Shown piece by piece: positions 36,194 to 47,695 of a stretch of 64,000 nt of DNA. Origin of the DNA: Desmodesmus armatus (lineage: Eukaryota; Chlorophyta; Chlorophyceae; Sphaeropleales; Scenedesmaceae); assembly GCA_007449985.2 (NCBI GenBank), contig VIIQ02000161.1, forward strand, positions 124,001 to 188,000, in the 5' to 3' direction. Position numbers and translations under genes: made by a program. Position 1 is the first letter of the stretch. Every line of letters begins with the position of its first letter. The notes beneath the pieces are model-generated. The model did not search any database. It was not told the origin of the DNA and saw nothing but the letters and a program-made list of their open reading frames with translations.

Positions 36194-39100
36194 ATGCGAC
36201 AGGCCTCGCGTTTGCTGCCATGGCTGGCCCTGGCCTGTGTCCTAGGAGTGGCGTGCGCAAAAGCAGGTATGTGGGCATCATTTACATACCATAAATATTA
36301 CTAAAGTCACCTAAGTAAGGACATAGGCATCCTGGGTGTTCACTGTTTTGTTGCTTGCGACACTGCATCAAAGCTGCGGGCAGCAAGGCAGCCGTTCTTC
36401 TGAAGCACGTGTGCTGATGCATCCATTTTTATCGAACTGTAAGGTTTAATTGAAGGGTTTTCAACAGCTCAGCAGACGTCATAGGCAGTTTGCAACGATC
36501 TTTAGGTCCTGCTGTCAACACAGCATGGCATCAGAGTATGCCATGCATTGTGACCATGTAGAGGTGTCAAGCCGATGGTTGAGACCTGCAAACACTTCAA
36601 ATGGTTGTGCTCTTTTATCAACCCCACATGATTCCAATGCAATGACAAGCACTGTTGCTCTGGTATTCTGCAGAGCCTGCGATAATGGATCTTGCCGGCA
36701 GCAGCAGCAACAGCCGAGAGCTCTTGCAGGCATCAGGCAGCACCCAAGCCAGCAGGCCCAGCTGTGTTTGTCCCATGCACTACCAGCCAGTGTGCTGCCT
36801 TGACGGTAGGACATACGGCAATGCCTGCACAGCCAGGTGCAAGGGTGCTAAGATTGCACACAAGGGCGAGTGCCCGGCCAGCGGCAGCGTCAAAATGGAG
36901 ACAATGAGCCAAGATGCTGCCAGCAGCAAGAGCAGCATCAGCGCAAATACAACTACCGCCAAGAAGCGCCCCTGCTTCTGTGCCAAGATGTATGCGCCAG
37001 TGTGCAGCAAGGAGCAGAAAACATTCGGCAACGCTTGCGAAGCAAAGTGCGCTGGTGTGGAGGTCAGCCACACAGGGCCCTGCCTTGACAGCAGCAGTGC
37101 CAGCACAGTCACTAGCACCACTAAGGTGCCAGCACACAGCAGCGAGTCAGCCGCCTGCCAGTGTGACGCAACAGTCAAGGGAGACGTGTGCGGCGAGGAT
37201 GGAAAGACGTACACGAACGAGTGCTTTGCAGACTGTGCGGGAACCAACGTGGCCAGCCAGGGTGCCTGCAAGCCCAAGCCAAGTGAGTGGGCAGGCATGT
37301 ACTAGAAGGTGGCTGAACCGACTCGGTTCACTTTTCATGGCAGCAGCAACTGTGCAGCCCAAGCACTGGCCAGTACAATTGGCCCCTGTTGAAGCAGCAG
37401 CTGTTGCAGCAGACTCCTCAAGACCAACGAACAATAATTGAGTAGCCGTGTCACAAATCAGCAATGCCGTGTAGCATGCAACAGTTGGGGCCGCGTGCAG
37501 TTGATGTAGGGACGTGCAAGCAGTGCAAGGTGTAAGTCACAGCCTGTGGTTTGACTGTACCTTGGCGTACCTGTGTGCCTTCCTGCCTTACAGAGTGCCA
37601 TGCGCCTTGCTGGTGGCCATACAAGCCAGTCTGCGGTGCAGACGGCAAGACATATGCCAATGAGTGCCGTGCAGCATGCAAGGGCGTTGAGATTGTCAGC
37701 CAAGGCGGCTGCAGGGTGCGCAGGAACGGCGGATGGTTTGGCAGGAAGCCAGGTGCGTAGGACCGCTGATGGTAAATGCCCCATGAGCCTCGTTGGCTCC
37801 CTACGGGGTGTTCAGGCATGGCCACAAACATGTACCAGTAAGAGTGACAGTACACCTACCAGCATCAAGGGGAGCAGCGCTGCAGGTTTGCAATCATGCC
37901 ATGTGTGGATGCCCAGCACTGGCAGTAACTTCACGTAGGAAGCGGCAGAACATGTGATAATCACCTCTCAGCCACCCCTGCATTTGGTACCGGTCGTGCG
38001 TGACATGTGGGAAGGAGTAGTGGAGTATGACAAACCCTCAACCAACACCACATCCCCAAACTTGCTGTGCTTGCAGCTTGTGTCTGCACCGCAAACTATG
38101 ACCCGGTTTGCGGCAAGAACAACAAGACCTACAGCAACTCTTGCGAAGCAGACTGCGAGGGCATCTCAGTCTCACACAAGGGCGTGTGTGAGGAGCCAGC
38201 GGAAGCCAAAACAAGCAGCAACAGCACCGCCAGCAAGGACGCGGGCAGCTGCGTTTGCCCGATGGTGTGGAAACCGGTCTGCACCAAGAACGGCAAAACA
38301 CGCGGTAACAAGTGCGAGGCAAAGTGTCGCGGCGAGACGATCCAATTTGAGGGCGAGTGCGATGCCAAGGGTACAGCTAAGGCAGAGCAAGTGAAGTCAA
38401 CAGCCAGCCTGTCAGCTGAGTCAGCAGATGACTCATCCAAGGTCATCCCAATGAAGCCACCCCGCAAGCCCAACTGCGTGTGCGTGCAGTTGTGGGCACC
38501 AGTGTGCGGCAAGGACGGGAACACCTACAGCAACTCTTGCGACGCCAAGTGTCACGACATGACCGTCGCGCGCGAGGGCGAGTGCGACACAACCAGCGCA
38601 GTTGACGGTGCAGCTCTGGGCGGCGGCCGCACAGCAGGCGTCCTGCCAGGTAAGCCAGCTCCCACACTGTGCTCAGGTAAAGCCCGTGTATCCTCTCTTT
38701 ACCCGCAACCGCACGTGCGCTAGGTCTGCATCTTGCAGCACTGTGTTGAGTAAAGCATCCTGAATGCATGCATTGAGCAATCACTTGACCTGGCATGTCT
38801 CAAAGTATTGATTGTTCTGTGCTGCTGCTGTGAATGACGTCCAGGTTGCAACGTGTGCCCAGCTGTCTTTGCCCCCGTGTGTGGCAAGAACGGCAAAACC
38901 TACGGCAACGACTGTGAGGCAGCCTGCAGGGGTAAGACAACAGTGGCCTACGAGGGCCGCTGCAAGGGAGACAAGGCCAGTGAGCATACCGGCATCTCTG
39001 GCCTGGACAGGTGCCTGGAGGCTTGCTCAGCATCCAACAAGCCTGTGTGTGGTGTGGACCGCAAGCGCTACAAGAGCGCCTGTGCGGCACACTGTCACAA

Positions 39101-41307
39101 GGTGGATATTGCTTACCCTGGAGACTGCAACCCTGGTGAGTGTAACCAACCGATGTTACACCTGAAGCCATGAAGTTCGAGGGCTCATACCAGCTACCGT
39201 GCCAGTTACCTTGATCGGGGGCCTTGATGTTGCATCCGGTGCATGATGTGTGGGTGATCTGCCGATGCAGCATCAGGTAGATGGACAGCGGCTTGGGGAA
39301 GGTGAATCGTGCTTTTGTTGAGTGCATGACTTGCAAGACAGCACACTGCAGATAGTGGACACCTCCCCACACAATGCAAGCTGTAATGCCCTGACCTGTT
39401 TGCGTCCCCGTTTCTTTGTCACACCTGCCTCTGCAGAGTGCTCTGCCTGCCCCCACACCTGGTTCCCCTACTGTGCCAATAGCCCCCAGTATGGCCCAGC
39501 CACCTTTGCCAACTGCTGCTTTGCCAAGTGCAACAACGTCCCCATCATCAAGTCTGTGCTGCATGCGGGAGTGTGCCTCGACAAGTGTGGCAAGTGTGAC
39601 CCCACATTGGAGCGCCCACTCTGCTGCAAGGGCCGCACATACAAGAACGGCTGCTACGCATCATGTAGTGAAGAGGACACCAGCCAGTGCAGCCCAGGGC
39701 GCTGCAGTACAAGTGAGCAGGGAGGGTTTTGCAAGACGGTTGAGCCTACATATTTTTGCACTCACCGAGGGAAGATCTGTGGCATGCCGGCTGTCCTTTC
39801 AGAGCTTCAAGAGGGGGCTTATGTTGCTTTTGTGTACTGCAACTCCTCTTCGTATCAGGAGAAAACTTGCAGTACACAAAAGCAACATAAGCCCCCTCTT
39901 GAAGCTCAGAAAGGAGCCTGCATGTATATGTCCGCCCTTGGTGCACAGAAGGGACGGGGCCAGGTCAGACCGTTCAAGCCGCACCCAGACTTCACCCAAA
40001 CATGTGGGCCCAGACGATAGGGAAAACACCCAGACTTCTCTGTGTGTCACGAGCCAAATCAACCAGTCTGGGTCAGTCTGCCTTAGAAGGGATGTTCGTC
40101 CCAATTTGTCAGGACTCAGAACGCTTTTGTCTGAGCGGTCCCTTCTGTCTGGCCTGTGGGGCCTGTTTGAGTCCATCCAGTCCATCTGCTTCAGGACTTT
40201 CTTGACAGCCCCTGCCATTGGCAGCAAGCGGATCCAAGCCAGAAACCCTACTCCTGCCAACACAACCCTAACTCCTGCGCATAACCCTAACTCCTGCTTA
40301 TGCTATTGCTGCTGCCGTGCAGCTGCTCACGTTGATGAGGGCCTGGCCTGTCTGATGGGCCCCTGCCCGCTGCAGTGCAGCGGCGCCAAGTACGACCAGC
40401 CAGTGTGCGGCAGCGACGGCAACACCTACCCCAGCCAGTGAGTCGCTGACTGTGTCCCTTGAGCCAGTGCACCAGCATATCAGCACATGCTATTTGGATA
40501 CTGGAGGTTGTTTAGTCCACAACCTCTGGCTGAAATTCATGTGAAGCTGGCAGGAGCCTGAAACCCAACAGCCCGTGTTTTTGAAGTAATGCATCAGGCA
40601 AGCAACGTGACTGTGTGAGGTGCCCGGCTCACTATTTTGATTTGCTGTCTCTCCAATGCAGGTGTTCACTGATGTGTAGCCAGAAGGTTGCGATCGTGCA
40701 CAAGGGCAAGTGCGGTACCTGCGCTCCCAACCAGCTGCCAGGAGGATTCCCCTTCTGCGCTGCCGGCGACCGCACGGGTGTGTCCCCAGTGTGCGGCAAG
40801 GACGGGGTCACTTACCGTAACTCCATCGCGGCTGGTGCGGCAAGCGTGGAGGTTGCCAGCAACGGCACATGCCCTGGCAGTCAGTGTGGTCAAGAGGTGA
40901 GACTGCCCTACTGGCTGTCTTGTTTGGATGCTGATTGGGTGGTGAGGAGCACACACAAAGCATGCAGTGACGGAAAACTGCACAGGATTGCTGGTTGAAG
41001 TACCCATGGCATGCTGAGTGTTTGGCACCGTTGCGCTCCCCGCCACCACACTGCAGCACAAGGGTGAAAAAGATGCAGCTTGTTGTGTTTCAGCGAAGAC
41101 CAGCTTATCACTTTTCTTACCTGTTGTCTGCTGCTGTGCTTGCAGAATGAGGTGTGCTTCGTCACCGGTGGCGAGCAGTCCTCCTGCTGCGCCGGCTATA
41201 CCTGCTCACCCGACACCTCAGTCAAGGTTGAGACCATCTTAGCGGAGAAGGTGTTGGGTGGAGTGCCTGGTGTGTGCAAGAAGGTCTCTGCAACACTCAG
41301 TGCGTAA
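36194..41307 (+). CDS. Secreted multi-domain Kazal-type serine protease inhibitor, 9 exons, 830 aa
   Basis: Exons 36194-36266, 36674-37282, 37594-37752, 38077-38649, 38845-39135, 39437-39712, 40323-40437, 40662-40896 and 41146-41307 join in frame (2493 nt). Residues 1-22 are a signal peptide ([22 protein letters not shown]). About a dozen Kazal-like domains follow, with the pattern C-x-C-x7-C-x6-TYxNxC-x3-C-x10-C: three in exon 2 (first Cys about 55, 124 and 187), one in exon 3, three in exon 4, two in exon 5, and diverged ones in exons 6-8, separated by Ser/Thr/Lys-rich linkers. A final Cys-rich segment ([17 protein letters not shown]) ends the protein. Kazal domains block serine proteases through the loop after the second cysteine; the P1 residues vary, so several targets are possible. 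Most introns lie in phase 1 between domains, which favours domain shuffling. No lesion is seen. Confidence 0.92.
37760..37830. repeat. Dispersed repeat, copy 2 (inverted relative to 20268-20340)
   Basis: ATGCCCCATGAGCCTCGTTGGCTCCCT.CGGGGTGTTCAGGC at 37775-37812 is the reverse complement, with one or two differences, of 20290-20329. It lies in an intron of the Kazal gene. Confidence 0.7.
39797..39915. repeat. Near-perfect hairpin in Kazal intron 6
   Basis: The arm at 39799-39841 (AGCTTCAAGAGGGGGCTTAT... GTACTGCAA) is the reverse complement of 39868-39912, with a loop of about 26 nt. Weaker complementarity extends to about 39755 and 39950. It lies wholly within intron 6 (39713-40322). It could be a small inverted-repeat element or a small-RNA precursor. 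Confidence 0.85.
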
Positions 41308-43216
41308 GGATGACTGAACCCAGGGCATCCCACTGCGTTCTCTGGATCCAGCGGGGACGTGTACAGGGCAGTAAGCAGCAGCGGCGCCAGCGGCGTTGAC
41401 GGCAAAAGCAGCATCAGCGCAGGAGAGCGCAGGAGAGCGCAGGACAGCGCAGCGGCAGCTATGGAGTCTTGAGTCAGCTGCTGCAGCGGCACGCACCTTG
41501 AGCACGTGCATGAACTGCGAGGTTCATTTGTGATAAAGCTGGTGGATATCAACACTGATTGATTGAGGCCGGGTGGCAGCAACGCGCACTTATGCTGCAT
41601 AAGTGGCATATGGCTGCATATGGGTCGTCACGTTCACTACCACTCATTGCTTGTCTTGTGTGCCTACTATGCTAGTCGGCATTCTGTTGCAAGTGTGTGG
41701 TGAGCAGTGGTGGTAAATTAGGTACAGCTGGCAAATGCAGCTTGCGAAGGGAAGCAGCAGGACAGCACGGTGTGTCAACTTGGCATCATCCGTTGCTGCT
41801 GCTGTTTCTTGTGGTGTCTATGAGCCTGAAGGACGGCAGAGCATCACCAACAGTTGCTCTGCTGCCAGGCAGCCTATATGTTGATGACTTGAAGCAAGGA
41901 AAATCATGTGCCTCCTGCCGCGCAGGCTGTGTATAGCACACGACAGGGGTGTTTGTTGTGTGGCGGGGGCGTTGGCAAGGGAGCAGACGAGCTGTACAGG
42001 GTTTGGTGTTGTCTGCATCACAATAAGCAACGCCTGTGGTCCTGCCCTGTGGCTCAGCAGTAATGTGCTGTTGAATGATAGCAGGGCGTTTGCATGGTGG
42101 TTGACATGCACAGCGGTTGTGCATGTGTGTGGTTTTGGGGTTTTGTGGGTGGGGGACACATGTGTTTTGAAGCATTGGTGAGTATTGGACGACGTTCAGA
42201 CAACAACTATTTCATGTGACGGGTGTAACAACTAACTGCTGCAACCAGTGTTGCAGACAGTTGTGACATGTACGGATGTGCGGGGTCCCTGCACAAGGGG
42301 CAACGGTTAGCAACTGTTTGCGTTGACTTTGCAGCCAGCTGTCAGCTGTCAGTTTGACTGCTGCAGAAGCAGGTGGGGGTGTATGAGCTAGCAGCAGCAT
42401 CAACATCATGGCGGTGACGATCAAATTCTCCAATGGCATTGTGACCATCACTGTATGCTGCTGCTGTGGTGCAACTTGGCCACATAGCGTGCAACAGTTC
42501 TGCTGCATAACACCAGTACCGTGTTCTGTGTATGTGTCTTGTTGTGTTGGCATATGCATCTACACCGTGTTGCTGCTGCTTGAAAAGAAGCGACAAACGT
42601 CCGCACAGAGTTGGCGTCCAGCAAACACGGTCCCAGGTCCACACTGCCAATGGACCTATGACAGCAGGTGGTGTAGGTGCTGATGTTGACAGATGCAGCT
42701 GCTTGCCGCTTGATGCCTGTTGGCTACCTTGCTTGAAAATACTCTCAACGAGTCGAATGGCTGTTTACTGGGCTAATCAGCCAGTGACACAGCTCCCCTG
42801 CAGGAAGGCTTCACAGGCGGGCTAGCTGCAGTAGCCCAAGCAGTGCAGGACTGGACCAAACAAAATGGGCCCGTCCTTTGCGCTGTGGCAAATGGTTTCG
42901 ATATCATGATGACGATTGATTGCTGTTACAGTTGATGAGGGCCTTTGCAAGTTGCCTTAAAGGGCTCAATGAGTTGATCTTGTGACCGGGGTTGAATATA
43001 CCCCATCATGACATGGCTTGGACCACCCTGGAGATGTTCCGGTGACCGCGCATTTAACTGCTGGATGAAACATATGCAAATGAGCCAAATCATTGCGGAC
43101 GGCAGCGTGACTCCTTTTGCAGTTGGATCAGACCCTGGGCCCCCACGCTTTTGAAATCGCAAAACTGGGCGCATCCCTCTGAGCTGAGTGTCACTCTTAT
43201 TGTTGTACAGTCCAGC
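41308..43216. other. Intergenic region
   Basis: 1.9 kb between the Kazal and BTB genes. GAGAGCGCAG is repeated in tandem near 41420-41450. No exon set could be supported on either strand; the right end should be the BTB promoter. Confidence 0.4.
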
Positions 43217-45217
43217 ATGTCTTTATCATTTGCTCACTTGTGGCAGCAGCCGGAGACCTCAGACATGGACGTGATCCTGCTGGCACCAGCACCTGCAGAT
43301 GTCAACACAGCAGAGTCCGTCCAGCAGCAGGAGCAGGCTGGCGTGGCTAGTCCTGCTACATATGAGCTGATGTCCTTTCCAGCACACCGCACGCTGCTCA
43401 GCAACAGCGCTGTGCTGTGGTGCAGGGTGAGTGGACAGCTGGCGGGGTGTCACACTGCTCGTCTTGCTACCACTTCAAGTGTCAGCCGTGCTGATTGCCC
43501 TGTTTGATTGGGCCATCTGGCTCCCTTCACTTTATGGATATGGTTGTGGCTAACATAGAGCATCAGAACCTCATTGCTCCACGGCTGTATGTTGTGCTGG
43601 TTGCTCTCCCTTGCCACTGCTTTGTCAGGTGCTGCGCTGGCAGGACCAGGACCCAAGCACGCGAGCCTCTAAAAAGCCCAAACTCAGCAGCGGTGACGGC
43701 AGCGTAGAGCAGATCACACGAGGCAGACTTGAGCTGGAGCTGCAGGATGCCTCAGAGCAGCAGGCAGCCCTAGCAGTGCTGCAGTCCCTGTATGCAGTCA
43801 AGCCGCTGCCTGAGCTGCTGTCAGAGCTGTCCCAGGAGCGGCAGCTGCAGGCAGCAGTGCTAGCTGATAAGTGGCAGGTGCCCAATGTCAGCAGCACAGC
43901 AGCGCAGCTGCTTGTCACCGCAGCAAACACCCCAAATGCTCTGGCAGAAGAAGTAGTGCACCGTGTGCTGGCAGCAGCGGCACTGCCTGACTGCCTGCAG
44001 CCGCTGCAGCGGAGCGTGCTGCTGACCCTGCTGGGTGACCTTGAGTCAGTGTGGGCAGATGCAGGACTGAGGGACAAGCTGTTGGGGCTGCCATTGCACG
44101 CAATAGAGCTGCTGCTGTCCTGCAATGAGCTCAAGGTGCGAAATCCAGTCTGTACGCTGTGGTTACCAACGATTTTCTTGCATCTGCATTTGTGAATGCA
44201 ACCTGGTCTCTGTTGGGCCGCATGTTGCAAGTTCTGCTGTCTTTTTGTCCCGCCAACATCTGTGTATATGAACATTGCTGCCCAAGGTACATGCTGCACC
44301 GCATTTTGAAGTGGCGAAGTTGCAAAACCGCTAGTGAGTGTGCTGCTGACACTGAACAACTGTCCTGATTGCTGCCCTACAGGTCTCTTCCGAAGACACC
44401 ATTCTGTACACTGCACAGCAGTACATAAATCGGCAGCAGCAGGCTCATGCAGGGCAGCAAGATCATGCCCGGCAGCGACTAGCACCTCTCATCAGGTGCC
44501 CGCACCTGTCCCGCTACTGGCTCACAGCATCGGTCAACTCAGCTAAAGCAGACACAATGCTGCTGGCTGAGCTGCGCCCACAGCTGCGGCGGCTGCTGAT
44601 GTTGGTGGAAGCCAAGCCAGGCTATGTAGTGGATAGAACAGACGTGCGGGTGGGTGGGCTGCTAGCTGGTGCACCACCCAGCTGGGCATTGGGGCGCAGG
44701 GTCAGCAAGCCAGTATCCAGCGTGCAGCTTGCGTGGCGGCTGGACGTCAGCGATCTGCGCAACGGTGCACGTCGTAGCATGGCTGAGAAGCAGGATGCCA
44801 GCGTGCTCTGTCCAGTCACCTCTCCTCCCCTAGGTGGCATTGGTTTCACTATGAAGCTGAATTGTTTTTTTCCAAGATGGGGGTGTCATGTTTAACGTGT
44901 TTGGCAGGCCTAGGTCCCTGCCTGATGACATGTACTACCTGTGCAACTTTGGTTTTGAGGTGGAGGGGTTCACCAACTTCCCGGCAGGTACACTCGAGCC
45001 CAAGCCAATATTGGGCCACGGGATGGGCATCATGGATATTTTCTCGCTGGGGCGCATGGCAGGGGGTTGGGATGAGGCGGCCTGGGCGCGCAAGGGCCTG
45101 CCTGCCACAGGCCATGTCACCATCAAGCTCACTGTGTCTGACTTGCCACATGCAGCGGCGCATGATGCTCCGCGTTTCCCTGGTCTGCGCGGCCGTGGTC
45201 GCGGCCGCGGTCGCTGA
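43217..45217 (+). CDS. BTB/BACK-domain protein, 3 exons, ~516 aa, one homopolymer frameshift
   Basis: Exons 43217-43426, 43629-44135 and 44383-45217. The N-terminal BTB/POZ fold shows DMDVILLAPAP...FPAHRTLLSNSAVLWCRVLRW and is followed by a BACK-like helical region in exon 2 (LADKWQVPNVSSTAAQLL, LPLHAIELLLSCNELK). Exon 3 encodes SSEDTILYTAQQYINRQ and a beta-rich C-terminal domain, ending in an Arg/Gly tail (LRGRGRGRGR). BTB-BACK proteins often act as CUL3 ubiquitin-ligase adaptors; the substrate here is unknown. In exon 3 a run of seven T (44865-44871) shifts the frame: with six T it would read KLNCFFQDGGVMFNVFGR and continue to the stop at 45215-45217. The exon is otherwise clean, so a consensus error or a very young mutation is likely. 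Confidence 0.85.
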
Positions 45218-45277
45218 TGGTGGTATTGTAGTAAGATCGCAGAGGCTGAAGCTGTCGTGTCCGCGGTCGCTGATGGT
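45205..45277 (-). mobile_element. Short dispersed element, copy 3 (inverted), with 17-bp direct repeats
   Basis: CCGCGGTCGCTGATGGT occurs exactly at 45205-45221 and 45261-45277, flanking a 39-nt insert that is the reverse complement of the element core found at 35404-35439 (35 of 36 positions match). The direct repeat includes the TGA stop codon of the BTB gene, so the insertion duplicated the stop and placed the element at the start of the 3' UTR. Confidence 0.75.
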
Positions 45278-46248
45278 TGTGTTTTTTTGTTGGGAGCGCT
45301 CCAAAAGTGCTAGCAAGTCTGAAGCGTCTGAGTTTTTGGTTGCGGCGCTGGTTGACTGAAATAACACCGCATTGCGATAACTGTGATCAGTGAAAGGATG
45401 AATTGTTGGTCAGTCATCAATGACGTAATGTACGCACTTGGAACAGCCCAGGCACAGCGATTGACATTGGTTGAGATGTTTGTCTTGCACATGTCAAACA
45501 TGATGGTTCTTCACCCCCAAAAACAAACTTGCAGCATCATACTGCACAGGTGATAACCAGGACAACCCACTCCAACACCCAGTCAATCAGGATGCAACAA
45601 GCCATGCAGAATGCTACAAGCAACACATGCCCAGGTCTATACACCCCAACGCATACCCCAACACAAGTACGTCAGCCAGCAGAACACAACAGACCCATCA
45701 CTGTATCAACTGCCCAGCCCACTCTGGGTGCAACTCCAGGATGCTCCGCTTGAAACAAAACACAAACACAACATGTAGCTGTGCAGGCCTGCATGTGTAT
45801 GGTGTAGGGTTGCAAACCCTAGTCAGTCTGTACAACTCACACAGCTTACAGGAGAAACAGATTGTGCGCAGCCTGGAAGGGCGATAAATTGTAGTCAACA
45901 ACCTGCTGGGTGCTGCTGGGGTACTGACACACGCATACAAAAGGCCCAAAACACTGGTCCAAGTAAAAATTAAGTAGATTTTAGTATACTTGCTACACAT
46001 ACACGAGGAGTTAGATACATGTGTGACCCCTACAACGTCCACAATTCCCACACGCCACCTACTGATCATCAGGTTGGGAAATTCAAGATGCCCCTAGGCC
46101 AGGTGCCTCTCTAAATATGTTAGCACCCGCATCCGAGCAGTGCACACAGCAACACATCATTCGTGCCGACCGGCAGCACATCTGGTGCATCCAGCGCACA
46201 CCACCACCACCACCACCACCACCGCCAACACACCCACCCAGACACCTC
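45278..46248. other. Intergenic region
   Basis: 3' flanks of the convergent BTB gene and Ser-rich orphan. It is relatively AT-rich around 45900-46050 and contains a (CAC)n microsatellite at about 46195-46223. Nothing else is supported. Confidence 0.45.
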
Positions 46249-47656
46249 TCAGCTCGCAGCAGCAGACAGGAACAGCCGACCAGCCTTCAAGCACAGCACA
46301 GCCCGTTGCCGCGCCCACACATCCCACCCCACAATCATAACAGGTTGCCCACTAAGCCCTAGCTGACTCACAGCCTTGAGCCCTGCAACACCAAACCGGT
46401 TGGGCGGTGGCAGGGCCAGGGAAGCCGAGATGCTGCTGCCACTGATCCCCACTGCAGGGGATGTACTGCTGGTACTGCTGCTGCCAGCAGTAGTAACTGC
46501 AGCAGCAGCAGCGGCTAGCCGTGCATGGCCGAGCACCAGCTGGACCTCACTAGATGCAACCTGATACTGCTGCACGATGCTGCTGCCTGATAGCGGCGTG
46601 TAGCTGTAGCTGTTGCTGTACCCTCCGTTCCTGCTGCGGCCGCCGACACCCTTCGCCTTGCTCCCACGGTCTGATCCCTTGCCAGGGAGCGGAGGCAACA
46701 GCGGTTGGCTCCTGAGGCCGCTGGTACTGCTGCTGTTATTGCTACTCCCGCGGCTGTTGTATTGTGTAGGGCTTCCCGGGCCCTGGCCAGGCAGGTTGGG
46801 TTTAGGCAGCATCTCCTCTGCAGGCACTACATCCAAGCTGCCAAACTTGCCAGCATGTCTGACAGCCGCCTGCTGCCGCTGACTGCGTGGCTGCTGAGGC
46901 CTGCTGCTGCTGCTCCTGCTACTGCCTGTGTTGCTGTCAGCACCCTCCTCCTCTGTGTCAAGCTCGCAGTGCATGCCAAGCAGCGCTGCCGCCTCCCTGC
47001 AGCACAGTCAAATTGCCACGCAAAAAAGTAGTCTTACAACACCCCATCAGCCGTGCAGACAACCCAAGGCGGTTGCTTCTTATGCTGTATACCACCTGGA
47101 ATCCATGGCGGCCACTTCCATTTGGGGCATGCAGGTGCTGCTGCTGGGCTACCATCACGACCCATAGGCCTGTGAGCAATTTTGCCAGAAATTTCTTAAA
47201 AACGCTGCAGCACCAGGCACTGCACCAAAGATGTTACTGCTGCAGCTGACGGGCCATCTGGATGAGCCACACGCAGACTGAGCGTGACACATGCAATTAG
47301 GCCCTGTGCTGGTGCTGTGTAGCACCAGCTGAAGCCCCTAGCTTTGAGGGAACTCACCAGTTGAGCATGCTGCTTGCTGCTGAGAGGTCCAGCAGCCCAG
47401 TGAAGGGAGGTGAGCCAGCCAGGGACACAGGAATGACCAGCGCACCAGCTGCAGACAGCACAGCACAGCACATCAGGCAGGTGACAGCCGTTACCTGCAT
47501 GCACATACGCCTCACCAACAATATTGCTGGAAATTGCAGAACACTTTCATATGCAGAATGCAATTCCTCCTTGCCATTCCCCTCATCATCTTGACTGCCG
47601 TCATCACTTTCACTGTCACTGGTACAGGGAGGGGCAACGGCGGCATTGCGGATCAT
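46249..47656 (-). CDS. Ser-rich hypothetical protein, 2 exons, up to 348 aa
   Basis: Exon 1 47656-47358 and exon 2 46996-46249 join in phase (TG|G, giving NWEAAALLG). Residues 1-45 are acidic (SDSESDDGSQDDEGNGKEE), followed by a hydrophobic stretch of about 25 residues (VTAVTCLMCCAVLSAAGALV) that could be a membrane segment or could be removed as a small intron. Exon 2 is low-complexity Ser/Gly/Gln/Arg. A good donor (GTGAGT at 46371) lies before the open-frame stop, so more exons may exist. I do not recognise the family. Confidence 0.5.
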
Positions 47657-47695
47657 GTGGGGAACCGCAACGAGAAAGACTCTTGAAAATTGTCA

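Noticed and set aside
39799..40263. Open frames in Kazal intron 6
   Set aside because: They cross the hairpin and read similar peptides on both strands because of its symmetry; the intron is bounded by good splice sites that keep the Kazal frame.
46117..46366. Pro/His/Thr-rich frames in three registers
   Set aside because: Products of the (CAC)n microsatellite; no splice sites or conserved composition.
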